DNA of 64,000 bases, from contig OENT01000484.1 of assembly GCA_900239685.1 (NCBI GenBank), positions 44,819 to 108,818 on the forward strand, written 5' to 3'. The DNA comes from Rotaria macrura. Its lineage: Eukaryota > Rotifera > Eurotatoria > Philodinida > Philodinidae. A program made the translations under genes and the position numbers. The notes beneath the pieces were generated by a model. It was given only the letters and a program-made list of their open reading frames with translations. It was not told the DNA's origin and did no database searches. This document shows, one piece after another, positions 1 to 12,085 of the stretch (within the stretch, counting starts at the first letter, position 1; each line of letters opens with the position of its first letter).

Positions 1-7
1 TTGGAGG

Positions 8-376
8 GCTGCGCAAATACAAATACAAAATATACTCTGAAACTGACACCCCCCCCCCCAAACCTAGAATCACTTATGAAATATTATCAGGTACTGGGAG
101 AATAAACCTAAAATCACTTACCTTTTACTCTCATGTATTATCATGTACTGGGTCAAAAAACCTAGAATCACTTACCTAGTACTCTCATTTGTATTGTCAT
201 GCATTATCATGTACTGGGTCAAGAAACCTAGAATCACTTAGTTTGTAAATACATGAGAGTACAAGGTAAGTGATTTTAGGTTTGTTCTCCCAGTACCTGA
301 TAATATTTCGTAAGTGATTCTAGGTTTTGGGGTTATGGAAGTTTCAGAGTACATTTTCTATTCGTATTTGCGCAGC
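8..376. mobile_element. Palindromic foldback element (MITE-like)
   Basis: Two arms of roughly 135 bases are reverse complements of each other. The left arm begins GCTGCGCAAATACAAATA and the right arm ends TATTCGTATTTGCGCAGC. Inside the arms, matched blocks built on CCTAGAATCACTTA and CAGGTACTGGGAGAA recur. The left arm holds an 11-base C run (49-59). There is no ORF inside. No target duplication could be fixed because the left flank is only seven bases. It is most simply a non-autonomous DNA transposon of unassigned superfamily. Confidence 0.75.
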
Positions 377-991
377 TATGCATTCTTGCTGCTCACAGGC
401 ATAGTATAAGGGGGCTTTCTTGAACATATAGTTTTGGAATCTGTTGTCGACTCATATTTTGAATATTTATTTTCGGACTTTAGAAATCATTTTTAAACGG
501 CGATGAATGTACTGATATTCAACCAAGAACCTTTTTCCTCATTTATTAGAGGACCTAGCTGAATCTGCCAAAACGTTCGATCAGAGGATCATGAATTTGC
601 CCTCTTTCTAGTTTCGTTTACTTAAAAGAACTCTTAACTATGTAGTCTCGGTTAATGTATTAGCTCGTTCAATATAGAGAAAATGTAGATGCGATGTCCA
701 GTACGAATAATAAAATCTGGTATTTTATCGTGTCTAGAGCAGGGAGTATTTTACTTAACGCAAGATAGAGTTGTTTGAGTCACTTAAAAACAATTCAAAG
801 AATTTTCTTCTTTCATCTTGATAAGGTCAAGTTCTTGAATGCCATTACTATCAGATCGTTTTACATTCTATCTCAAAGGTCAGAAATTTTTATTTCCTTT
901 GACAATGAATCGCACAACATCAATTTCAACAAGATTCATTTCATCATAGCAAGTTAAAAAACGTGGATATTAAATCTGTGCAACAAATTTA
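377..991. other. Spacer next to the TRPM-like gene end
   Basis: No supported gene. I read both strands for exons that could continue the minus-strand TRPM-like gene into its transmembrane part and found no long open stretch or hydrophobic run. A 60-codon plus-strand ORF at 775-957 has no recognisable features. Confidence 0.4.
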
Positions 992-3900
992 TCATGAGTA
1001 AAGAACTTGAAGAAAATTCATACTGACCAGCCACCACAACGATATATCGTTGTACAGATGTGCCTGAAGATGACCGTACCATTTGTAATCGAGATAACGT
1101 TGTACGGTTTTCGTTGCAAGAAATACACGACTGTCGATCATTTTAGCTACATCCAATGGACTATAATTATCGTGAGAGGCTGATTTCACATTGAGAATAT
1201 CCAGGGCGAATCGCTCATCCTCTGCGAAACATATATCTATGATGTTTGATGCATGTTGAGCGAATTCTCTGAAGGAAATAGTATTATACTGAGAAACAAA
1301 GTATGAGTAAAGCGAACTTACCTTTCTCTTTGTCTGTACTGCAGTCTTTTTTCATGCTGCAGAGTGATTTCCGCAGCTTTATGATAAATTTTACTGGCAA
1401 AAAGTGCCGATGTGATGGAGTTCTAAGATTAATTTTATGTTTCAGAGAATCTTAAATACAATATACTGCCTTACAATCGATTGCGAACACAGATAAGTGG
1501 CCATCTTATGACGATTAGCAAAAACTGACCAAAGGAAAAAGTCGTCGAGGAAGTCTTCGACAAAGAATTAAATTCTTTGGAGGAAGAAAAAGCAACAGTG
1601 GCTTACCAGGCAAGGGATTGACTATAAAACTGATATTCACACCTTTACTTTTTTCCTTCGTGAATTTTATCTCTTCACCAGCCCTGCTATCAAATGTCAA
1701 CTGTCCAGAGTATCCATTTTTGCCATTCAATTTAACACGAGAGCAGGTTTCTCCAATAAATGCAAAAGCAAGGTATTGCCCACCAGTTACGTATAATGTT
1801 GCTTTATCTCGGAAACTGTAATCCACAAGACGATTAGTTCTATGAAACTCTTGAAGAGGCTCAGCTTTACGAACCAACACGAATACACCGGGTTTGTTCG
1901 TAAGGGATACGAGCCAGCAAATAGGTACAGGAAGAGAAGCATCTGACGAGTGTCTATCGTATTCAATCGATATCGAATCAATCAGACCGCTTTCTTGAAT
2001 CATGTCACCATCATTGAACACGCAGGTGAGTGCTTTAATAGAAACTCTGCTGGATACTCCATCATTATGATAGTGACTCTCTTGGCTTGCAGATGGATCA
2101 TCTAAAGCAATAGTTTATCCTGTGTTCAGCCACAATGAATGGAACTTCACTTACTACTTTTTATATTGTACTACAGTAGTTCATTGCAAATTGTAAAAGA
2201 CATTCAATGATGATTTCTTATTAAGAGAATGATCAAACTTACAAAGGAGCTTTTTGAATTGAGAGTCGATCTATAAAAAGAATCAAATTGTTGAAGTGTC
2301 CATAAACCAGACTCGTTGTGTATATCAGTTTCGGAATAGTTTTCTGGAAGTGGCAAAGACGCTTTCTAAAACCTAGCAGTAAAGTGAGAACCATGTTATC
2401 AACAAGTTGACTCACAAAATCTATATCATGATAGAGCTTCTCTAATTGCATCGTAGTTCGCAGTCGATTGAATGAAGCTCCTTGTTCCATCAATAAATCA
2501 GCAAAATGAACCTTATTTGCTGATATTGCGCACGCTAGCGCTTCATCGAGTTGTTCATCCTAGATGAATGATCAAACTTTAGAAAAAGATCAGTTCAACC
2601 ATAACTACCCACCGTCCATTTAAAGTTATTCTGATCAGTGAATAAACTTGGTTGAATACGACTAGTGTTATTCCAACCCATGGCTAATTTGAATTCTTGA
2701 AATTGCCTACCATCTTCCGATCGAATCATACTTGTTGCTAATAAGCAAAGTATGATTCAGATTAAAAAAAGAACAAAATAGCTAGTTCAATACCATTGAG
2801 CAAAGCATTAAAGATGATCTCGTCTAGTTTGACTCCGACTTGTTCATTTCTAAATTGAATTATCCAGATGAGTTTATACCCGCTCTCTGACTTCAGCACA
2901 TTGAGAAACTTTTCTTTATCGGATATACTGATGGAATCAAGTTGACTTTCATTTTGCACTTGTTGTTTACTAGTCAATAGCCATTGCATTATTTTGAAAA
3001 ACAGTCAACAAGATATGCTTACAATGTTTTTAAGTTATTTCTTTGCGCTTCTGTGTAGATATCATCTGAACGATATACTTGAGGATTCATTAAGTTCGTG
3101 CCATAGAGAGATCTATACCAGTAAGCCAACTTATTAACAGGTCGATCAGAATCCTATAATAAGAGTAAATTAGAATTATTGACATAAAAAGTCTAATTAC
3201 CTCGATCAAAATGACAGGTATTTTATTTGCGAGTGCAGAGCATACTGCCGCAATGGATGAAGCATCGTCGTCGACCACTATTTGTATCATCGGTATTTTA
3301 AATGCTTAAAAAACATAGAAATACTATTTGAAACGTCAAATTAATTAAAAGAAGATCTCACTCTCTTTTATTTGATGTTCAATTTCTGCTCGCAAGGTAA
3401 CCGTAGGATCTACTTGATAGGAAGAAGTTTGACTATTTGCAGAATTCATCTCTATATTGTCCAGTAGTACGAAATGCGTGTGATTCGGATCGAGTAGAAG
3501 TACATCATTTTCACTATTAGGCATGACTGAGGGATTGCGATATATCTTTTTCACTTCTTTATAATAGATCTTATTCTGTGGTGTCGAAGGGTTTTTGATT
3601 GCAATATCGTGAATTGCTGGTTGACTGTTGAAAGAAATTGCCATATGACGAGTAGTTGTTGGCCTTCGACCTGGTTCTAAGATATGCGATGACCTATTTT
3701 CCAGTGGCATTATTTCTAGTTGTTTTTCGCTAAGATCCTCATAATCTAAAGGAAGATATCAGAAGTTAAATGTGAACAAAACCTATTAAAGTAGCGAATT
3801 AACCATTGGTGTTTTTCCAGTTGGCAATCCCAATGCACTGAATTTTCGATTTCATTTTGCTCTTTCTGTAGCGACATTTATCTACCGCATCGCCTACCTC

Positions 3901-4535
3901 TTTGACCACTCCTGCATTAATACCTCCTGTAATAATCCAGGCATCTATCCTCAAAAAGAAAACAAATCGCCTGAATTTTTGAATTCATTAACGAAGATTA
4001 ACGTCACTATCTTTTTACTGAATGTCAAATAAAGTATATAGAAGAACTGTACCCGTAGTAGCAGCCGCTGCAGCAAGCCCACGTTGGAAATCGTCCCGCA
4101 TACGAGAGTTGAACCACTTGAAACGCTGTGCTCTTCCCATCACGGAGATGACTAAATTGGGTTTCGGTAAATCCCAAGCCTTTTCCATGAGTTCAACGAT
4201 TAATTTCGCCGTTGAATTGTGTGTGAGTGGGCCACTAGGAAAACTAGTGGATCTCATATATTCTTCTCGTGTAAATCCATTCTGGCCATTTCTCAGTTCT
4301 TTTGATAACGATGGAATGAATGGCACCCGCGCATACTATAAAATCCGAAGTGAAACATATCGAGATATTTCTCATCATCTTACTTGAGATTCACGACCAT
4401 TTATGGCAAACACTATTTTTCCGAAGTCTTTTATACTAATTTAAAAATTTTTAAGTTTAAATGACAACATAGCTAATCGCACTGATTATTGACTTACCGA
4501 AAATCTTTTCTATCACTAGTTTCTTGGTCTGTAAA
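992..4535 (-). CDS. TRPM-like protein, SLOG/MHR region only, no channel domain
   Basis: Multi-exon minus-strand gene with the N-terminal TRPM homology region. In order the exons read DFGKIVFAINGRE, LPKPNLVISVMGRAQRFKW with RGLAAAAATT (4053-4335), DAWIITGGINAGVVKEVGDA (3804-3944), LDPNHTHFVLLDN (about 3361-3746), IPMIQIVVDDDASSIAAV, and an ankyrin-like MHR4 stretch DEALACAISANKVHFADLLM (2239-2560). MHR4 ends with NRHKMATYLCSQS, ALFASKIYHKAAE and FAEDERFALDIL, then VQRYLDYKWYGHL. The GG-x-N-x-G-V-x-x-x-V-G-D-A motif is the SLOG nucleotide-binding signature of TRPM channels. In known TRPMs the next segment is TM1, but here the last exon runs to a stop at 992 and no membrane exons follow. An additional exon (1607-2085) is spliced in frame within MHR4. 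The N-terminus above about 4535 is unresolved. It could be a SLOG-only cytosolic protein, a gene truncated by rearrangement, or a decaying copy. Confidence 0.8.
1607..2085 (-). other. Extra exon inside the TRPM-like gene (unknown beta-rich domain)
   Basis: About 160 residues, open throughout, lie between the MHR4 exon ending near 2239 and the short exon encoding NRHKMATYLCSQS. Phases fit on both sides. The upstream exon ends in phase 2 at a GTAAGT donor, this exon starts after CTGCAAG, and it ends in phase 1 at a GTAAGC donor. The downstream exon then reads on in the TRPM frame. The sequence alternates short hydrophobic strands with turns (SGLIDSISIEYDR, KPGVFVLVRKAE, ATLYVTGGQYLAFAFIGE), which suggests a beta-sandwich or jelly-roll fold. 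This is inference; I recognise no family. Known TRPMs carry about 30 different residues here (a PL-x-x-LFxWAxL segment), so it looks like an insertion or replacement. Confidence 0.55.
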
Positions 4536-7500
4536 TAAAGATAGATCAACAATTGTAACTTTGAAAATTATTCGTCGTAAACCCTCTCGCGTACAAATCT
4601 TTCATGCATCGATTGCACTAGACAATTTCAGCAAACACATCTTACACTGACACTTACCTAGTCTTAACACTCTTTTGCCATTGTAAGTTTGATTGATGTA
4701 CTAAATAATCATAAATCATCTGATTGTAAAAAATTCATTTGCCGACCACATGTATGAATGACTTTGAATATGAAGATATCTATTAATCAAACGCTTATCC
4801 TTCTATAAATGCATCGAGATGATTATGAACACCTTTTTAATCACTAGCAATATTATATAGAACAAGGATAGGAGAACACGTTGATTTTCACTCTTTTTAA
4901 TATAATGAATAACAGTTTTTCAGTCTATTTCAAAGGTGATTGTGTGAATGAAGGATTCCTCAAAGCACTTCTACACCCACATCCTCATATGACAAGTATG
5001 GAAAATAAATCTCTTTTTAAAAATGATCTCCGAAAAAATAATGCGAAACTTCTTAATCGACACTATCGAGTAACTGTTTCTAGCTATTTGAAAGTTCGAG
5101 TCATACGCTAGAATGTTCTAGAACTTTTCAATACTTAGTATTTTCATTCGATGTCTTTCACATCGTTGCTAATGTATGTATCAGAACTCGACATCACTAC
5201 ATTATTTAAGATGAGGAAAAACCGATGAGTTAGAAAATTGAGATTTGAAACTTACACTAGCTATTCCCGTAGAAATTATAGGTAGTAGCTGTCACTAAAA
5301 TGAATGCAGAATCCGAAAAATATTTTCTAGTAAAAACTTCAGAACAATGTAATATAAATAGCTTGCAATTACAATGAGCGGAGCTAAGTTTTGATTGAAT
5401 TCATTTCTATATCTTTCAATATGGCAAAACTAATCAACATAGACAATCATTTTTATTTAGATAATATGAGTAGGCGAATAAGCTATCAACAGATGGATGT
5501 CTATGTTTCTTAAGGCTATGGAAAAAATGTGAACTTCTGCTTGAAACTTATCCACTCAGTTTCATAGTGTGTTCGGCATTTTCTAATAAGCTTTCTAGAT
5601 TAGAAGAAAAATATACCTTTTCTACTTCACTTGAAGTCGTTTTACTCATATTGAATCCTTCTTGTAAAGCGTATTGAATTACGACTGTAATGCAACACTT
5701 TTCACACGTTAACACTTTTAAAATTGCTTTCTTCAAAGATAAGAATGGTTTGTTACTCTTTATCATAGTTTTATCAATATCTCATTTTCGGGGACACGAG
5801 TATGTTTTTCATTTATATTCTTGGTATACTTAAGTGTGCATTATGTTGACTGGTGTTGTAATTGTTCAAGAAATTGTAAAGTTTCATTCATACCATTTTG
5901 TTCCTATTCATTTTGATTGCATCACGCAGTAGATTATATCTTCTGACTGTTATAGACAACAAATTATTAGAGTCACGGATGCTGTTAGTATATGATAGTA
6001 TATGAGGGAAATGCAAATTTTTGGTACCGTTAATATTTTAGTAGGATTTGGTTAATAACTTTTGCCTCTCCCAACCGATTCGAATAATTTTTCATGCATA
6101 ACGGCAATTGGTATGTCCCACTGACACATAAAATTTCAGCCCTATAGCTCATACCAGTGCTGAGTTGTAAAAGATATACGACGAAAAAAATGCTCATTTT
6201 TCGTGGTAAATGATAAGAAAACCGAATTTTTTGACCATGGAAAAACAAGAGGAAAATTAGGCAACTCAAAAATTTTGTACAGCTTTTGATACTCCATTGA
6301 AATATATCAACGATTTAAACATAATGTTTTGTTCTTTCTTTCGTGCAAAGTTCGCACTAATTGACAGACACTTTATTATTTGTGTTGAGTGACGAAAACG
6401 TGGTGGTAATTCTGCCATTGAAAAATCCAGTGATATACGCAGGCTCTACCAAAAGAAAGACAACTCTTGAAGACCCAAAATTATTAGAAAAAACTGTGTT
6501 TTATCAGATTTATTTGTGGATAAAAATAACTAGACTTTTTGAAAACAAGGTCTTTATACTCATTTTGTAGAGTAACGGTTTGAAAACTGAATCATTATAA
6601 CTCTTTGCTAGATCGCTCGATTTAGCTCAACGTTTTACAGTAGATGCAGGACGATAATTTACATGAGTGAAAAGAATTTCAGCTACCCAGATCAAACAGA
6701 ACGATCCGTAAACGGTCGTATACGATGAGAACACGACCCATTACGGCATCGTATTATCCCGTTTTAACAAGGTCAGTAATACGGCCGTATGTTCTATAGA
6801 ATAAGATAGTATTACGCTGTCTTCACGAGGGTTTTACGGCGTATATACGGTGTCCGTGTACGTCCGTGATACTGACCTTGTTAAAACGCCATAATACGGC
6901 TTAAAACGGTCGTTTAACCGTGATATACGATGTAAAAACGACCGTTTACGATACTGTAACGGTGGCCGTTTTGATTGACCTGGGTATTTATCTTCTGCCA
7001 TTCTGGAGAAATTTTTATTATACTAAAACATTTAGAGTGAGGATTTGAAAATTGATCTGTTTATAACTCCTCAATAAAACGTCCGATTGGTCTCAAATTT
7101 TCAGAGTAGATGTAAAAAAAGTTGTGTAAGTGACAAGAATGTCAGCTCTTAATCCTTTTTTTATTTGTGAGAAATTTACATTCTACTAAATAAAAAGAAC
7201 AGTAACGAACTTTTGCAGATATTTCGAGTTTTAGATGAACAAAATAAAAATTACATCAAATGTTGTAGTTTTCCATGCTGAAATCTATCAAAAGCTTCTC
7301 TGAGTGTACTATACTAAAGTAAAAAAAGAAAAAAGCGAACTTTATTGAAAAATGAAGCGTTTATACCTTTACAAGAAAAAATTGAGTTTTCTGAGAATTT
7401 TCTTTCAATTAAAGGACTTAAAATTTTTCATTATAGTAATTATTGTAGAGCTCGCTGAGCTCTATCAAACCATGCAAAAATATATCAAAATAGAATTTTG

Positions 7501-10500
7501 TGCGGTTTTTGAAGAACGCGCGCCTTAAGTAGAAGAATCACAAATTTGTAGAGCTCATAACTACCTTAATAATCGATAAAGTGTTGGGAAAGTTTTGCTA
7601 TATACTACAGGCATAGAGAATAATAAAATGTACTACTCAAAAGTGGTTTAAATTCACTTTGAATTTTTTCCGTGATTGTAGCAAAAAGTTGCAATTCACT
7701 CATATAAAAAATGATTAATGCTCGTTTAAACAAGCTAGTATAAAGTGTATAAACGGACTAGTAAAATTTTTGCCTTATTTTTTTTTGATGAAATAAAAAT
7801 AGAACCCTAATTGAAATCAATTGAAAAGCAGTCATATTACATGGAACGAATGTTCTAGTCACAATACTGTTTACATGTTTAAGCTATTTCCTAAGATCTC
7901 TTGCGGAATTCGGTAACGGGAATGATCAGTCCAAGCGGCGAACTCAAGTTCGGTTTCATTACACACCGATATGAAAATGACAACGATTCTTGTATCACAA
8001 ACATAATGGAAATATACGCCTGCCAGGGTTGATTGAAATTTCACTCTTTTTTTCTAAATAAGTTGCTTCTGGTGGTTCTTATTGTTTCGTGACGATACCG
8101 CTCTGATTTCAATGAATAGTCGAAATTATGTTGCGATTCATAGTTTGCGTCGTCATTTCAACAGTTTAACAACTGATACTTTGGCACGGAGTCAAGAGTG
8201 GACGTTTCCTATTTTCAATGGCTACTGATTATTTGTTTCGACTCTTTTTTCTACTGAAAGTGTGAATGTGTGCTAGATTAAAACGCATCTGTCAAAAAAT
8301 CGAAGGAAACAGCTCGTTTGAATTTAGCGTCCAGTTCTTTCTCAACAATATAATAGAACGAGAGTCTATGAATACAAAAATGCTGTACAGGTTACAGTAT
8401 TTTGAAAAACTAAACTAAGAACAACAATCTCAGGCAGAGAGAAGTCCCCCTGCAATTCTATTTCTAGGAATGATCAGTGTTGAAGCGATTATTAAATCGT
8501 ATCTTAAATAAAATTATCAATTGATAGACACACTCGTCACTATTCTATTCAATGTGCGTTTTCTTACATTTCAAAAGAACATTTTCGAAAAAAAAAATAT
8601 TAATTTTATGTCTTGTTCGACTGTGTGTATAAGAAAATGAAGCATTAATTTAAACAACTAATCAAATATGTTGTTCTAATTTTTTCATAAAATTTTGATT
8701 ACTGAAAATTCATCCATACATAACGTATAAAAAGTTCAAATCCTTAGCATAAAAGTAAATCCTTTAGAACGTTTTTCAAAACATCGTCCGATATGCTTGT
8801 TAAGTTTAACAATAGAAATATGAGGCAACCTTTTCGGTGATGTTCACGAAATTAATTTTAATGAAATAGTCGATCATCTGAATAATGAATGCTTACTTTC
8901 TGGAAGCCTTCTGCCCTTTATAATATGCAAAATACATACCATATGTTGACATCTACGAAGACTTTTCTCATAAGATTTTTTTCTTGATTAAAATAAGACT
9001 TATAATTACAATGCTCGGGGATCGCTGTTACGAAAAAAATAACGAATAAAAAAAATAAATAAATAAAAATGAAATAAGCTTTTTTAGAAGGGTAAAAAAA
9101 TTTGAATGTTTCAATTACATTTTCACGAAACAGTAGCAGAATTCAACTGAAAATTAAGTCTAACTTCATTATCTTTGAAATGAGTTCTTCTCAAAAAAGC
9201 ATTTGGTAATCTGATTTACTATCGGCATGTAATCATAATCGACTATCACGTATTGGTGGGAAGAATAATATTCGTCATAATCAGAGGAAGAATGATCTGC
9301 GACAAAATGACACAAACGAAAACAGGTACAGTTTGTTGTCAAACTAAATTCATTTTATACCTGCAGTGACATTGAGATACGGAATCATGAAGAATTAGAA
9401 GACAGCATGCTACTACAATTAGTAAGGTTCTATTTTATACGATAGAGAAGAAATAATAAGAAAAAATTTTTTCCAAAGTGTACTGATCCTGTATTTTACT
9501 TTTATATTAAAAAGAGCAGTTGCTAGAAGTAAATAATAAAATATGAATACATCGCTTCTATAGGAGAAGAGATGTGATTCTGCTGAGTCAGAGTGAATCT
9601 TGATAATCAAAAAGAGAAATTTGCATTTAAGTCGTAAGTGTGATTGGCTTTTGAATAGGTCACCCTGAACCGATTTCTTTTCTCAGATGTTCGAGTCTCT
9701 ATTCCACTACTCTGTAAACTCAACTGAAATAATATGTTTCAATCAAAAGATATTATATGTCCAAAGCGGAAAGCTTGACGGATGGACTCAATCGATACGA
9801 CATGCACGTCTGATGAAATAATCTTTCTTCTATGATGCTATTGCGATACTCATCTAATTATCAAATATATTAATTAACTTATGTAGTCGATTTTAAAACG
9901 AAACTATTTGAATGTTAAAAAATGAAAAATTAAGCATAGAGAAATATTACGATGGCACGACAATGAGCGAAGAATTTTTCGAGTTATTTTGAAGCATTGT
10001 CAAAAAATAACGAAAAACTCTGTGAGTTGTTAACCTGTTTCATTTTTGTTTCGAGATTACGAATAACTTCTGAGATGTTCATGCTCTTCTTCTGTGTTAG
10101 TTTTCTAAGTGAGTGAAATTTGATGCGTTGTTTGATGATTGATACGTAGATAATTATATACTAATTAGGAATTGCTTGATAAGTGAAGGCATCATCGAAT
10201 ATTTTATCGTTTTACTATTCCTGTCGACGTTTTTGGTAACAGAGAAAAAAAACTTTGAACAAAATCTCAATTATGATGATTTCATTGAACAATTTCGATA
10301 CTTGAACCTCGTTGCTATTGATTTTCTTCTGTGACTTTGCTTGTATTTATTCTTAGAGAATGAAAGATTTTACTGTGCGAGTCATGAATCATCTATAAAT
10401 CAATATTTCCTTGATTTACACTCTGTTCGTCACTCAATTCAAGCAGCGTTTTTATTAAAAAAAGAAGACACGATCATTTCAATATGAATTCAACTTTTCA

Positions 10501-12085
10501 CAACTCAAATGCAGCATCTTTTCAAAGATTTGATCTGAATTGAAAAGAATTGATTGAAGACAATTTATCTGCGAACCACATATTCGTCAAGCTTCACTGA
10601 TAGAAGAAGGCCGCTTTGAAGTGTCGCGCCTGCAAATCATCGTATATCCACAAGATTTAAAAGACAAATATTTTTAATCATCAATCATCAAGCACCATCG
10701 ATGAAAATTGACTTTGGAAAGCTTTTAACACTAACTAAGGATCAGTTTTTTTATGTTCTACTAAAAAAGCAAAATGAAATATTCTTTCTTTGGCTTATTT
10801 ATGATTGAAGTTGATGCTGAATTTTCGATCAAGATAGGATTAACTTCAATCAACATTTCTTCAGTTATATTTCTCTACGAATAAATGTTCTCCGTTATAC
10901 TAGTCAGTGTATAAGATTCGTGAGCATAGAGTTGATTCAGCGTTCTACTAACTATGTAAAGAGTAAACTTTTAGATGGAGACAAGAATATTTTACGATAA
11001 CCAAAATCGAAATCAAACAGTTATTGAGTGTTCTGATTTTCATGCAAAAGAAATATATAATTTTGCTTTCATCTGAGCTATTTTGTGTGTTTTCATGTTA
11101 GGCAACTCTCTATCTACACTCAGACTATGGAGCTAATTTAAAGAAATAAATACGCGATTGCTGCAAAGCATATCAAAAGCAACAAATTTTCAAATCTCAA
11201 TAAATCAGATAGTAACTGATGTGTACGATTATGGATCAGTTAGAAAAAAGACTGGAAGCTTAATAGTACGATTCGAATGTTTTAATTGGTGAAAATATCC
11301 TGATGCTACCATTTAAAAAGGAAAAGAGGAAAATCACTCAATGAAAGAATTAGTTTTTAATTATCACGACGATCGTTTTACTCAAAAGCGAAAATTTTGT
11401 CGATCAAGAACAGATTTTCAATTCTTTTTGTTTCATCGGTGATGAAATTACACATGAAAACAGTCTCTTAGTTGCACTAGATTATTCAGAAGTCGAACAT
11501 GATCGTTCATAAGAGAGAAAAACGTAGTTGAATGACTGATTGAATACTATTGATTATTTTTTGCAGTTCATAGGATTCAATTGAATCAAATTGTTCACGA
11601 CTGATTTTCCAAGATTCAATTTCATTCGATTTTAGTTTATGGATTACATCTATTGACTCAATCCGAAGTTTCGCAGACTTTATGAATCTGCATCGTAAAA
11701 GCAAGGATCTAAGTTGAAATTATTTAAGATATTCCATTTCTCTGAACTACAAAACTTGTGAGACTTTTATTCTTCGAAGAAAATATATCAGTCTGCACAT
11801 AAATTGAATTTAATTCTGAATGGAATCCCAAGTCCTGAATAGTCTGATGAATATTATCAACATAATTGGCCACTGATTGGTGGCGATTACCGATGCATTT
11901 GGTTAGAGTCTAACTCTGACATGATCCGGTGATAGATTCTCCTCACTATACTCTTTATCTAGTATTTATCTAAAAAGTGAATTGTTTATGAGTTCATCGC
12001 CAACAATCGATAACTTGTATCTCTATTTGTATTACTGTGAATGAACATCTGTTTTTTAATTGCGAATAGCCGAAAGCTTTTTGTT
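4536..12085. other. Long gene-poor region
   Basis: About 7.5 kb of AT-rich DNA. The only structured object I can support is the palindromic element at 6684-6986. Short ORFs (for example 4881-5111 plus, 5548-5766 minus, 6030-6269 minus, 6361-6570 plus, 11507-11704 minus) have low-complexity composition, no domain signature and no matching splice partners. I treat them as chance. Confidence 0.5.
6684..6986. mobile_element. Palindromic MITE with TACCCAG termini
   Basis: The ends read TACCCAGATCAAACAGAACG and, on the other strand, TACCCAGGTCAATCAAAACG, so the terminal repeats match at most positions. An internal inverted pair, AACAAGGTCAGTA at about 6766 and its complement at about 6874, makes the element fold on itself. 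It is notably richer in CG and CGTA motifs (TACGGCCGTA, AAACGGTCGT) than its surroundings. A TA target duplication would fit the ends but is too short to prove. Confidence 0.7.

Noticed and set aside
4022..4387. 121-codon plus-strand ORF
   Set aside because: It is the antisense shadow of the TRPM-like exon at 4053-4335, which carries clear family motifs.
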